Assembly (NCBI RefSeq): GCF_048771995.1
Contig: NC_133036.1
Location: forward strand, 15,965,001 to 16,029,000
Direction of reading: 5' to 3'
DNA from: Taeniopygia guttata
Lineage: Eukaryota; Chordata; Aves; Passeriformes; Estrildidae
Length of the DNA stretch: 64,000 nt
This document shows, in pieces, positions 1-14,700 of the stretch. The notes under the pieces were generated by a model that had not been told where the DNA came from, ran no database searches, and saw only the letters and a program-made list of their open reading frames with translations. The position numbers were made by a program, and so were the translations under genes. Numbering within the stretch: position 1 is the first letter of the stretch; every line of letters begins with the position of its first letter.

Positions 1-1180
1 CTCATTTTGACAGAAATACAATCCTCACTTGAGCAGTTTTCCTTCAGAGAGAAATGTTTTATTGTCCCAGTCATCCTGATCTGGTGCAAACACTTCCCCA
101 AGCACTGTTGTTGACCATTTTCCTGTTGAGATAAATTACAATAAATCTGCATTTAATTTTTGCTTTTCAGTACACTTTATATTCTGTGACATTCATTACT
201 GCATTTATTATTTTCAGACTCCTGCTCAATTTAGTGATGGTTATGATCCGAGATTCTTAAAACAATGCATAGCTTGTCATATGATTTCTGCCAGTTCTGG
301 CAATGTGAGCACAGTGGAGATGCCACATGAAAGAAGAAAAGCAGGAACTAGCACAAAACAACACCAGAATCATACATAAATACAACTCTCTAAAAAACTC
401 CCTGACAAAACAAAAATTAAAAATCATCACATCAGGAGTTAATTCCAAATGTTTCATTGCTACTCTATTATTTTGAAGAGCACAAGTGGAACACAGCAAA
501 AGAGGGAGAGCTTCTTATGGGGTACAGCTGGGAGAGAAGGAGCTGATTAGGGCAAGGAAAAGGGCAAGAAGACACCAGGCTGGGCCAGATCTTGGTGATT
601 TTTTCAGGCCCTTGGGAGCTGGCACAGAAGTGGAATATTCAATCAATTTTTTTAAAACAGCAGAAGGAACAAATCCAGCGAAGGATACTTCTGAAATTCA
701 CAGTCCAGGTTCAACAACATGGGAAATTTTTAAGATTCAAATCTGGAGCCAAGCCAACCTGGATGCTTCATTCTCTCATTTTTACAGTATGATCTGGTCA
801 CATATTTTTTGTAATTTAGGCATACTAAACTCAGAAAATGTAACTGCAAAATTCCTTCTGCAGGTGAACACTCATTAATGGAAAATATATTTTATGGGGT
901 TATAAAAATGCTGCTTTTTCTGCAAGTTCAATATATACCTGTTTGCAGCTAACAGTTCTTTAGTAGATAACCTTTTACACACTAAGGTCTGAGTTTAAGA
1001 AATATATTTCACTTATTCCACTTTACTTAGTAGTTTACAGAACAGGAGCTGCAGTTTTGAAGTCTGTAAACCATTAACGAAATAGATTAACAGATTGCAA
1101 GAAAGAAAATGTAAAACTCTGCAATTTCATTAGTCTGATCTAATATCCAGAATCTGATCTTACATCCAGCTAGCACTTAC
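1..1180. other. Intron of the type III cadherin gene, left edge of window
   Basis: This is AT-rich sequence downstream of the exon 18 donor. I see no further cadherin exon in it. The open frame at 486-878 on the plus strand has no family resemblance. Confidence 0.6.
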
Positions 1181-2795
1181 CTTTGTAGCTGTACACATAG
1201 ACCTCCTTGTGGCCAGGCTCATGGCAGTTGTCGTTCTCATCACCAACTGTTATAGTCAGAGTGGTGGTGGAGCTCATAGCTGGAATCCCACTATCTGTTA
1301 TAACTATTGGCAGGTGAAACACCTTCTGCTTTTCTCTGTCAAAGGACCTCAAAGCTGTTATAGTTGCTGTGTTATTTCTGTTGTCAGTAAGAGAAAAATC
1401 CAAGGAATTCTGATATTCTGGTGGCAATGAAAAGGTAAAGGGTGGCCCGTTTTCCTCAGCATCTGGATCAGAGGCATGAAGCAGCTTTGAGGTATGGTTC
1501 ATATGCACTATTTCAGGCTTCAATGTATTCTCCCAAACTACAGGCATGTATGGCGCTTCAAACCTTGGTCCATTGTCATTAATGTCAAGCAAGTTAATTA
1601 AAACTGTAACACTTCCAGTGCGGGCAGGTGTCCCCTGATCTGCAGCTTGTACAATTAAAGCATATTTCTGAATGGCTTCACGATCAAGTGCACTTGCCAC
1701 AACCACGTGACCAAACTGGTCAACCACAAACTGTCTCATAGGGTCTGAATCTGACTTTATTGAATAGATAACCTTCCCATTCAAATCAGAGTCCTTGTCT
1801 GTAGCCTTCACTGTGGTTACTGTAGTACCTACAGGCACATCTTCAAATACAGGGTTTGTTTGAATAAACTGAGAAAGGAAAGCTGGGCTGTGGTCATTTG
1901 AGTCTTCAACTTCAATCAGGCACACTGCAACACTAGAAAAATCCAGATCTTCCACAGTAATAGTAAGATTAAATTGCCTTTCACGGGCATTCTCAAAATC
2001 CAACTTTTTTTTCAGTCGAACCGTGCCACATTGCCATTCTTTGTCATTCTCAATATAAAACTTCTCATCTGGGTCCCCCCCGATGATACTGAACATTAAG
2101 TCTGCGTTTTCCCCAATGTCTGCATCCGTAGCACACACCTGCAGGACTGCTGAGTCAATGGCACTGTTCTCAGGAACTGCTGCCTGCCACAGCTTCTTTG
2201 TGAATTTGGGAACGTTATCATTGACATCTGCAACCCAGACAGTGGCAGTGGCAGTTCCCGTTAGCCCTCCCCCATCTCTTGCTTCAACAGTAAGAAAATA
2301 ACTCTCAGTCCTCTCCCGGTCCAGCAGTCCCCCTGCCACGTGGATGGTCCCGGTACTGGGATTGATATTAAACATGTCAGTACCGAACTCATTTTTCACA
2401 TTCTCTGTTATCCTGTACGTCAGGACAGCATTCAGACCAACGTTTGGGTCATCACGATCGACTGCAGCCATTTCCATGACTAAGGTGTCTGCAGGAGAGT
2501 TTTCAAAGACATTCCCATTGCAGTCATCAGGCATGCATGTGAACACGGGTGCGTTGTCGTTTATATCCCACACGTTGATGATCACATCTGCAAACCCTGT
2601 AAGTCCTCCTCCACCTTCATCAGTAGCCAACACAATGAATCTCCACAGTGCTCTTTCTTCCCGGTCCAGCCTCTTGTGGGAATAAATGCTGCCTGTTTTC
2701 TCATCTATTGTGAAAATGTCAGCTGCACCATACCCATGCAAGGAATATCTCAAATCTCCTCCATCAACACCACTGTCAGGATCACTGGCCATAAC
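1181..2795 (-). CDS. Type III cadherin exon 18: about five cadherin repeats in one exon
   Basis: This 1,615-base exon encodes residues 1339-1876. It carries the linkers DINDNAP, DVNDNVP, DSNDHSP, DINDNGP and finally GDENDN, and DRE/DRER motifs. The last residues EVYVYSYKG end in the donor AAAG|GTAAGT (phase 1), so the reading frame continues in an exon beyond the left edge. The N-terminal residues VMASDPDSGVDGGDLRYSL follow the acceptor TATTGTAG. Confidence 0.9.
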
Positions 2796-5700
2796 CTACA
2801 ATAGTTTTGAAAAAAAACCAAACATAGAAAGCATTAAATATGCAGTGATTGCATCACACTCTGTATGCTGCTCCAGTCTAAAGGAGTCCAAGCAAAAGTA
2901 TATGACATGGTATTAAGATGTGCATGCCAGGGAATAGCAAATCCAGGGACAATTCAGGGCAGGCAAATGTGCATTTTTAACAATGTTAACAATTTAACAA
3001 TTTTAGTACTAATATAATATTATATTCTTCATATTCATACAGGTAATTGAAATATTACATTCTGATAACTACTTTAAATTGTCCATTATTTGCTTTTCAG
3101 GATTAAAAAATCCATAATGTTTATCCTACTTACTATCCCTGTAATTTATATTTTTTTCCACAAACGTTAATTTCTTCTGTTTGGTGATTAAAAAAACTTA
3201 GTCAAAATAAATTTCATTAATACATATGTGCTGAGTTATTTTTAACATAATTGTGCCACAGTAATCTGAGCTCTTTAACTGAAATATTATAATCTGTGAA
3301 ACTGCATACACTACCTGAAGTACAAAGACTGGCAACAAATCCAGTTCCTCAATTATACTTCCATAGTATTCATTGATAGAAAAAACTGGAGCCTCGTCAT
3401 TTTTATTCATGATGTTGATGATGATAACTGCATAATCCTCCCATTTCCCATCAGAGGCCAACAAGTGGATCTCATACATTTTTGTGTCTTCATAGTCCAG
3501 TGGTTGGGCAATGACAATGGCTCCTGTTTCTGGATCTACATCCAGCACTCCTCCTGTGTTTCCAGCTGTGATCTGATACCGTAGTTTAGCATTTGTTCCT
3601 GTCAATTACCAACAGTGTCAGAAAACACACATTTCTTGAAGTAGACTGATGGTAAGATGAAGTAGAAATCACACAATAACTGATTAGTGGTATTATTATT
3701 TTATCATTTTTGTGGTCTTTTAAAACATGCAGCTATGTCAGACTACTTAGCAGCATTTTCAATTCTGATGTGTTCAACTGCAGTTTGTCTCTACAAAATG
3801 TGTCTATGCAATGAAGTAATAATTCTGTTTTAATTTTATTTGGTGAGCAGAAATTAAGTGCCATATATCCATCATATCAGGTCCCTTGCCCAACACTATA
3901 GAGCAGACTGACAGGCAGCCTAAGTCCCAAACTAAAAGTTCCTTGAGTAGGTAAATCCTTCTGCAGTACATCTTCACCACATTTGCCTCAGCCTCCTACA
4001 GAGTGGGAGGAATCCAGTGAAGTCAGGATTTCCTTGCATTTCACAAACACACAGAGAACAGTCCTTGGGACTTGTGCAACAACAAAAAAAAAAACAGTTT
4101 CACCACACAGTGCAGATGAATTAGCAGTGCTCCATGGTCAAAAGATGCAAGCATGTACTGACCCCTTTCTCTTTTATGAGCACTGGTAATGTACTTTTAC
4201 ATGATTAGTGGCTGAATTTCTGGCTGATCTGTGGATAAAACAGCGTAGCTAAAGTTCATCATATGCATTTAAGAAGTCTAGATTCAAATAAAACAAACAA
4301 ACAAAGCAAAACTATCACAGAGAAAGCAAATGAATCTCACTGAAATCAAGTCTGACTTATTCTAGTTAACCAGGACATTTTTATTGGCACCCACTTGTAA
4401 GAAAATGATCTGATCTATAAAAAATTTGTATCCATGGGCATAGAAATGATCTATCACCCCACATTAGTGCATGTCTCCTGAAATAAGAGACTGTTCCTCA
4501 CAGCTCACAGTTATGAACTAATGTTCATGCCTAAGCAGTGCACACTTAAAGAAGTTTTAAAATCTGGGAACAGAAAGACATTTCCTTTTCTCACACCACC
4601 AAATATGCCTTGGAGTGCTAAGATTAATGAAACTGATTAATATTTTGGACAGAGCTGTGGGGGATTGCAGTGCTTTACCTTCATCCTCATCGTTAGCACT
4701 GACTGTAAGGATGGTGGAGCCCACATCCTGGTCCTCATCCACGCTCACCTCGTAGATGCCCTGGGCGAAGACGGGCTGGTTGTCGTTCACGTCGCTGACG
4801 GACACGCGCACATACGCCGTGTCTGCAGAGACAGGGAGCCACGGGTCACACCCCCAGCTGGGACACTTTGTCAGCTACAGCCCCTTCACATTCTGCCTGC
4901 ACATTCAATGGAGACAAGTATGCAGACAATACAGAACCAAACCCTTAGGGCTGTGGACCGCCTATATACCGACATTACTCAAAGGCACTCGGGTATCAAA
5001 TAAATGTCACATCCAATTTGCTTAAACACATACTACGTGAATAATTGAGCAACTGATGCCTAATATGGCAGTTGCACAGTGCTTAGTCATAACTTTTTGT
5101 TCTGAAGCCACAAAATTTTAAGTTTTTATTTAAGCAGGGTGGTCAATGGAGAAAAGGATTTTCTATCTTGCATATTCCTGCTTCATAATTACTTTTGACT
5201 GAATACCATGCATATGCAGTACTTTGAGAAACACTTGCACGGCCCAAAGATTTGCATCCTGTAGATAACAGGCACATCTTTGCCTGCTAGAAAACACTCT
5301 CTAAACTCTAAATATGAAGGTCTATAGGTTTTTTTTTCATTTCAGAACAAAAAACTTGGTTGATCATCATGTAAAGCTTATCTTCGAGCTCTGACACAAC
5401 TGCTGCACGAATAAACAGAAAAAAAGCCACCACTAAACCAGAACAATAGACACTGTCCCAAAAAGACATGAAAAAAAAAAGGAAATTACCATTTAATCTT
5501 GTACTTCAGAGCTTCTGTTTTCAGACACAATCCAAGTAATATCACACTTCCCACAGCCATCTGTCTCTTACCAGAGTTTGGCTTCCCATGCTTTCCAGGT
5601 CGAGCTGATTCAGAGCCATCCATTGACTTGACTTCCAGAAGGTAGGAGCCCTTCTCCTCTCTGTCAAACACCGAGGTGGTGTAAATGGAGCCTGTCTGGG

Positions 5701-8700
5701 GGTCCAAGCGAAAACAGGTGTAGTCTCTGCCACTGTCATGTAACAGGGAGTAAGTTATCTACAGGATTAAAAAGCACAGGAAAGTTAATATATACTTTCC
5801 TTTTGATGAATAGTTCACAGCTAGAATAGTACTTAAAGAGAGGAAGAATTGTCCCATATCCAAGTACTTGATTGGGCCAAGGAAGCTGGGTAAAACTGCA
5901 GCCTCAGCAATCTGGTCTAAAACCAATTAACTTCCTTGACTGCTGATCTGTAAAGGAAAATAATTTGTCTAATCAGCTCCTGATTTCACTAGCACACGTT
6001 TGCACAGTGCTTGTGCTGCAGCACTCAAACTCAGCTAAAGATTCCAAGTGTTTCTACAACATCCACAGGTGAGCTGCATTTGAACCTGCTCAGGATCACA
6101 GACCATGTTCTACCCTCTATTATATGCATGGTTTTGTGACTTGACTTCAGTTTGTACTTTTGTTCTGAGGATGTATCTATTTTTGATCTGTTTAATCAGC
6201 AAGGAATACATCCGCTTTGGGTGTTAACTTGCCATATTTTGTAAGGACCCAGTTTGCAGTACTGCCAATGATTTCCAACTCCCAGAAGCTTTTAACACAG
6301 CTTTTCTTCCACTCGTTTATCCAATCTCATTTTAGGTCTATGTAGAACTTTCCACACAAAGAAATTCTAGAGGAAGCATTTCAACTAAGCTACAGGCTGT
6401 GTAAATATTTCCTCTATTTTCTGCCTCACACCTACTAGCTTTAGTCACATTTTTCACCTGGCAACACAGAGAAGCATGTAATTAACTACTTTATTTCATT
6501 CTACATTTCCCTATTAGTCATCCCTTTTCTAGGCTGAAGATTTCCAGACTATTTAGCCATTGCTCCTGCAGAAGTTACTCCACAGCTTTCATCAGAGGAG
6601 ATGAAGGTGCCCACTTTCTTACCTCACCATGCTGACCAACGTCAAGGTCAGTGGCAGACAACTGAGTGACAAATGTCCCCACATCAGCTCCCTCCGTTAC
6701 TGAGGCTTCATAAATGGATGAAGTGAAGAATGGGACATTGTCATTGACATCTAGAATGTCAAAAAGAGCACACAGAGAGAAAACTGTAAAACTTTAAAGG
6801 AAAACAGAGCAGAATTATACCGTGACATCACTGAGCAGCTCACACACCTGTGACATTAACATGGACTGTGGTGAATGCTGCCAGAGGAACTGCAGCCACG
6901 TTCTGTGCTCGCACCCGCAGCTGAAAGCTCTTTGTTGTTTCATAATCCAGGGGCTCAGCTACCAGGATTGAAGCAGAACCATCGTGTCTGTTTGGAGTCA
7001 GGTAGAAGCGCACTGGCATGTTGGCCTCTGGGACAAGCCCCTCTTCCAGGTTGTAAGTGACACGAGGATCTCCAAGGGGAGAAGTTGCTTTGATTGTCTG
7101 CACAGTTCAAAAGTGTGTGTAATCAACCCTTCTGCAAGTATAGCAACATTTCTAAATGCTTTTGTGTTTTCATTCTCCCAGATATTCAGCTACAAAGCAC
7201 AAAACTCTTATACAAGCTCACTATTTGAGCAAATAAACTATGTTTAGTTACTCTGCAGCCTGAGAACTACAGACAGGCAAACAACCTTACCAAAACTGAG
7301 GCATCCCTTGTTGTATTCTCTGGAATAACAACTTCATAGCTGTCTCTTTCCCACTGTGGAGGCTGGTTTTCTGCACTGGTTACAGTTACAGCAAGTTCAA
7401 CTTTACTGCTCCTGTTACCTCCATCTGTAGCAGTAATCTCTCGAATTATAGATGTCTTCTGAACAGTAAAAAAGGTTTAATTACAGAAGGTTTTGAGTAG
7501 GCCTCCAAAATAAATTAATACATAAAATTAAAAGTACACTTAAAAATAACCTTCACAGGAGAAAAAGATCTGAAGATGAACTCAAAATATGTACTAACTG
7601 TAAATTTGATGAAAATTCTATTTACCTTACTTAAGAGGGTTGGAAGATTTTGCTATATGTCTCAATAAACCTAAGCAAATGTCACACAAAATTTAAAACC
7701 AAACAGAACCAAAAAACCACTTTGTCGAGGACCTGAGTTCTTAAGCTTACCTATTAACAGTTCTTGTTACTAGGTCTGTAGGGTTTTTAGATTAATTTAA
7801 AAAAATACATGAAAAGGATACAGTTTCACCAAACTTTTGTGTGTCAGTTATTTAGAAGTTCAATGTCAGCATTAAAAGTACCTATTTAAAGACTGACATC
7901 AACAACAAGAGTTCAATTTCAAAACAAATTACTTTAAAACATGAAAATATAGAACTGCTCGTGTAGGTATTTAGAAATAGCTGAAACTAATCAATTTTAG
8001 ATAACTACATGAATTATGCTTTCACCTTCCTGAGGAACAGCTATGCTTAATGCACCAGAACTGACATATATCAAATTGGGAATCTGTATCAGGACCAAAA
8101 TTTCATACTTGTTCTTATTCAGGTTTGTGTCTTGACTCATTGCCTGTGAACACAATGAAGTGCTACACTTGGGTTCTTGCTCCCCTGCTTATGACCTCAG
8201 CCTTCCAGCCCTTGGAATCAGCATGCCAGAGCCAGGGAAATGGGAAGAGCAAGTCTCAGAGGCAGTGCTGTGGCTGCTGCTTCCCAGCTGAAAGCAGGGC
8301 TTGCTCATATGCAATTCACAGTCCATGAACTCAGCAGCTAAAAGCCTTAGACTCATGTTTAATTTAAATAGATGTATTGATCCTTTAACCTGAGGGGGTA
8401 AGCCAAACTCACGACCTCAGTCCCTCCTATAGTCAGCTTAAAAAAGAAAGCAAGCACCATACCTGAGATATGGGCCGGTTTACAAACACCCAGCCTGTGG
8501 TAGGATGGATCTGTAAATAATTTGGTTCATCACTTGCTATGGAGTATGTAATGGCAGCATTTGAGCTGTAGTCATCATCCCGGGCTGCAACACGCAGGAA
8601 GCTGGTCCCAACTCTTGTGTCCTCTCGGAGGAAATCTAAGGGAAGGAAAGGATATTTCCTTTGATAAAATGATCATTCATTTGCTAAACTACCATGGACA

Positions 8701-11700
8701 TTTTAGTAAGCCATAAAGAAATAACTGCCATACATTATTACTCTAGTATAATTTTTTATTCCTTGTAACAATGGCCACATACTGAGTATTTCAAAGGACT
8801 GCTATCACTCCAGAGCTACAGATCATATCTGAACTTCATATTACCTCATTCATAACCTGGAATTCTTATTTCTTATAAGGTACTTCTTTTAACTGTATTT
8901 TAACCCAGAGAATAATTGCTCTTTATGAATGACATGGCTATTGTTTCAAGGAACTTTCCCATAAGGCAGGCCTATGAGCCAAGGCTGTACATGTTACATC
9001 ACACATTACACAGAGTAACAGCTCTGCAATAAATAAGCAAAGTACATCTCTGGATGCATCAAAATTTGCCACATGTTTTACTGCCAGGATAGGCAAAAAC
9101 CCAAAAATCTGAGACATGGGGTACGCTCACACTCAGGGCACTGAAACTCTATCCAATGACTCTCAATTACATTCATAGTGGGTGTTTTCAAATCTGGGGT
9201 CATTGTCATTTTGGTCCAGGATGACAATATTGATCTGACATATTCCAATGAGCGGCTCCGCTGCCTGATCTGTTGCTGTCACAGTGATGGGATATTCCCT
9301 CTGTTTTTCTCGATCAAATACCTGAAGAGTTGTCAGAACGCCTGAAAATAAATTAAATATCTAAGAGTTAAAATTCTGTGCAACTGGCAATATTCTGCAT
9401 GCAGGTGTTTATTTTTCTGTCAATACATTGGGATACAATGCAGTAGGTTAAGCACACATATAACATCAGCTTAGGGTTCGAGGATCCAAACATGAGATTT
9501 AACAATTGCAACAGCTGACATTGTATTGCTCAGACAGACTCAAACTTTAGTTACACTTACATCCACACACAGAGGAATTGGAATTAGAATGAAAGTGTAA
9601 TTAAATTTTAGAAAATGGAGGTAAGTACAAACTAAGGAAATGAGTTTCTCAAAAAATTATTTATTTTGAAGAGCTCTAAGTACAGGATAAAGGAACGTTT
9701 CATATCTTTTATCCTCCAGAAATTCAGCCTGAACTTAGTTTTGACCGTCTGAGATTTAGCTCCTTTGCTGTGCTGTCATTTGGATAAATCACTTATATGC
9801 CATTAGCAATGTTACAAGATAACGTACACTTAAATTAGGTTTGTTTGGGTTTTTAAATCCAGTTATGAAAGCACACAAGTTACTTCACAAAGCAAAACTT
9901 CCACATGTCAAGGAAAACATCAGTTTTAGTTCACTGCTGGACATGTATGAAACTTAGTTTCATGGAAGACTTGTTCATGCAGTTAATACAGTTTATATTT
10001 GGTCTGCTGTCAAAACACTAAATGAAAAAGCATGAAGTCGGATTTTATCTAAGCCTGTTCTCCAACAGTGTTACAAGGTGGTTTCTCTATGCCATTATCA
10101 GTACTGACATTTGCTTTACCTGTGTCAGGATGAATGCTAAATGCTGGTAGGACACCATCTCTGTGCATCAAGCCATATTTCACTATCCCATTGGTCCCTT
10201 CATCAGCATCAGTGGCTTCAACTTGCAGAACAACAGTCCCTGAAGGCTGGTTTTCCAGGACAGAAGCATGTTCCCGATAATACTGGCACTAAGAGAGGGG
10301 AGAAAAAGAAAGAATGAGCAATTTTAAAAAGGGAAAAATTAAGGACTTCCCTTGCCCTTTGATTTAGAGGTATACTATCAGGGGAAAAAAAGGATTCTTT
10401 AGCTACACTTGCATTGCCAAGCTCTGCTGTTAAAGTTTTATCTTTTCCATAATTAATTTAAATTTCTCTTGCTATTTTGTGGACAACACAAAACATGAGC
10501 AAAACACTGAGCATCTCCAACTAAAGCAAATATTTGGAGAAAAAGTTAAAGTTGCTTCCAAATGCAAATATTCTTCTATATTAGCAAAGGTCTAATAAAA
10601 AAGAGGGCATACACTTGCCCAAACCTCAGAATTGTTTTGATCAAAAAGGGATTTCTACACAAAGTCATTTTGTCAAGGAGAGGTTACTGAGAATTTCTAA
10701 GACTGACATGAATAGTTGCTGACTTTTCAAAATATGCAACATTGCTCAACATCTGAGCCATCAGTACCACCCACACCTAAAATTTTTGGACAACAGATCT
10801 TTAACATGAATTAACATTCTGAAACCAAATTCAAGCTTCTTGTATTACAGTACTTCACTATTTAAGCTAAAACACTCATTCTTCTCTGCTTCATTAGCTC
10901 CAGACACACAATCATCAAAGGAAGCCTATGTAATTTAGAGAGGTATTCTGGAGTACTGTGGGACAAGCCCACTGCACAGACAGCTATCCCTGTGGATTCC
11001 TGCTCACATGTGCCACATGGGATCTCCAGAAGTGTTTCACTTGGCCTCATCCTCTGAAATGCCAGAGATGAGGTGTGGTTCAGGGAACAGACAGGAGCTC
11101 ACAGGAGCTGTTCTGCCACAGGAGCAGAAAAAACCGTGAAAGCCTTAGGGAGGGATGGAGAAGGAGGAGAAGACAGGGCCCAGAGGGAAGCAGAGCACCT
11201 CTTGACCAGCTCATCTGCTGCACACCTGCAGTGCCAACAGTGCTAAAACATTTTTACACAGTCCAGTACAAATGACAGGGGCTTATATATTTACCTTCTG
11301 AAAGACAGGTTTGTTATTGTTGACATCATCAATTTTCACTACAACCTGGGCAGTACTTGTGAGAGGATGGGGCCCTCCAGAGGCATTATCATCAGTAGCT
11401 GTGACATTCAGAACATATTCTGTCCCCTGCAGCTCAGGAAATGGGCTTGCACGAAGTCTAACTAGCCCTGTAAAAACAACAAGTTGTGGGGTTTTGCTGT
11501 ATTAACCCATTCCCACTATTCTTCTCACTAGTAATCATGACAACAAAGCAGTCTGGCTTACCTATTCACCAATAAACCATAAGGCTATGCTGTTTAATTT
11601 AACTGCAGTGTTTAATTGCAGTCCCACATCAAAACAAAAGTGAGATATCACAATAGGTTTGTCTATGGAGCAAACTGAGCCAACAGCCACAACTCAGCCA

Positions 11701-14700
11701 ATGTGCACATAAATCTGCAGCTGCCATGGACAGCTCAGCTGAACTTACTTCAGGTTTACCTTCCTGCAGCTCAGTCACAGCAGCACTGAGCTACAGAGGC
11801 ACAGGCTGAGAAACCTCTGTTCTGCCACTCTCAGAATTGCCCACAGGACACACCGTGCTGGGTGGGACACAGAGGCACTGGCAGAAAGGTGCTACAAACA
11901 CAGAAGGGACCACAGCTGCCTGAAATACTGCACAAAGGGGCTGGCATTCATTTGCTCCACCATCCATCACATCTGTTATTCATCAGGAATAATCACAATT
12001 TTCATCACAACAGAGTATTTTCACAGTATCAGTGTCACTAAATTTACTTGAAAATGTATTATTTTAGCTGCAGTTCTCACCTTTGACACTTCTCCACTGT
12101 ACCTCCACATTTCTACTACAAGAGGGTACAGACTATTCCCCTGACATGACTCCTGGAAAGAAACTGCTGTAAGCCACTGTAGAAACCTCTACTGGTTTAT
12201 TCAGCAACAAAAGCCCAAAAGTGTTTTGGAAAAAATGCTAATGTTCCTAAAATTAAGTTTCAAATACTATAGAATTAATTGGCAAAAAAGCATAAATATA
12301 CCTATACATGATTTTCTATATTAAAACTATAGAGCTAATCCCAGGAGATACTATCAATCAAATGTTGAGATGCTTTGACCAAAAAAAAAAAATCAGTTTC
12401 TCACAAAAAAGATCTTCAGAAGTGTCATGTATATTAATGCTGTAGCTTTTAGACACTTTCAAAACCTTTGTTCCTCTTCAGATGCCAAAGCATCTGTAGA
12501 AACTTAACTCTTGGAACCTGGAACTCTATTTTTAAGTCAGAAAGGAAGTAAAGAAGTTTATAGTAAACTCAGGGTCATGATGCAATGCTTGCAAGTTACC
12601 TGCAGACCATATTTTTGGGAACGTTTCAGAATCTAACATTAATATTCCAAAACCATGATTGCATTGAAATTAAAATTTCATGTTAAGTGAAATTTTGAAA
12701 TCTATGAAATAAAGTGAAGGAATAACTAAGGGTAGCTTGCTCCTTCCTATGTATTCAATGCTTCTGCTTTGGAAAATCTAAGTTCAGATTTTGATTGCAG
12801 TTCAAAATACAAAGTAGTTTAACTGAAGTTAAATAAGTTACTTCAATCCTTCAATGGGATTTCAATTTGTTTGCCTGTTTCAATCTCAAAACATCCTCTT
12901 CTGTTTTTTCAAACAATCAACAGCAAATAAATCCTATTAATTTAAAAGGATATGCCAACCTACTCAGATGTTGGTGTCTGTGCACTTATTTATCTTTTTT
13001 TCTCATGCATGCAGTATTCTTGGCTAAACAACACTGGTCATGTGAATGATTTTAGCCTTAAATGAAAAATATACTTCAATAATTCAGATTTTGTATGCTT
13101 TTACCTTCACTGAAATAAAACAGTGGTAGTCCCATTCCACCTACAAACACATGATTCTGTGTCAGCATAGCAGAGATAAGTCCAGCCAAGAAATGTTTTC
13201 TCTCACCAGCATGATCAGGACATTGACATCAGGGAAAAGCCTCATTTAAAATCCCAGATGTCCAGTTTCTTATATTAAATTCTATTCAGATACTTGTCTG
13301 ACATTTTGGAATGTCACCCTGTTATCAATAATAACATTCTCTATTAAGTTACTATCTTTTAAGCTACCTGTTATTTATAATAATGCCCTCTATTAAGTTA
13401 CTGATTGAAAGCAAACGCTGAACAGGTAAGAGAGGTCAATTATACACAGATTTTAGGAAATCATACAATTTTTTAATCATTATAAGAAAGTACATGCATT
13501 CTTTCCCTGCACTTTTTAAAACTAAGCTTCAAGGATAGTGCATGCTATTCAGTTTGCTAATAAGACCAAATTCAAGGTGCATCCCAAGAGAAACAACATT
13601 ATGACCACAGCAGCAAAGAGTTAATATACAATTACCTTTCTTAGGGTCGATAACAAAGTTCCCTTTCTGATTCCCAGACAGAATATCATAGGTCACACCA
13701 TCTCCATCAGGATCAACAGCATTAACTGTGGCAATCAGCGTGTTTGGGCCTGCATCTTCAGAAACAAAGCTCCTGTAGCTGTTAAAAACCCCAGACAACA
13801 CACATTCATTAATTTAACTAGGATTTGTAATTTTCCAATACAATTGTACTGATACGATACTTTTTTGTTAAGCAGTGAAATGACATCATTGATGATCTAT
13901 CCAGCCATCCACATCCTTCTGTTGTTACCCCCACATTTCCCTCCAAACTTTCAGCAGTACCACAGCCTTGAAGATGAGCTGTGCAGTAAGACTTGTGCTA
14001 AATGCAGAATTCACTTGGTTTTTTTAATTTAAAAAAATGAGCTTCCTGATTCACAGACTCCGAACAAACATTTGGTAAGTTAAAGCAGTTCCCATCACAG
14101 CACTTTCTGACACAAGCCCTCAAAAGACTTTCTGTGCAGCCCTTGGCCCAGAAGGACTAAGATGAGAGTGAGATGTGGAGGATATGTGCATAATGTTAGT
14201 TTTACAAAAATCTCTGCTCAAGTCCAGACACATCACTGACATTGTAAGCTCTTAAGAGGCATTATCAGCCTAAGCTTAATACTCTCTGGAGAAGAAAAGC
14301 CCCCTGCTTTAGCAAAGTCCCAAATATTTATTATTTTATCTGACTGCACTGAGCATGTGTCAGACTAAGCAGCCCCCAGGCCTGTCCACAGGAGATATCC
14401 CAAAGCTCAGCTGTAAGGATGAACTGCAGCTGGCTGTATCCAGCACAACCCAGATGCACCACTGGGTTACAGTGCCTATGGACACACTGGCCAGATGCTG
14501 AGAATAGCAAACAATTGAAAGGGAAAGCAAATGCACAGAAAACCATTTCCTTCACTTTTCTTGTGCTTTCTATGAAACTTCCATAGAAAAAGCTTTTCTT
14601 CCCCCAGTTTTATATGCAATGAAGTAAGAGAAGTAAATCATACTGGTTTCGCTCAGTCACAAACCTCAAGACACTGTGTTAACTCTGCATCTCAAAAGCA

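Noticed and set aside
4665..5003. Plus-strand frames opposite cadherin exon 16
   Set aside because: They are antisense shadows of the cadherin exon.
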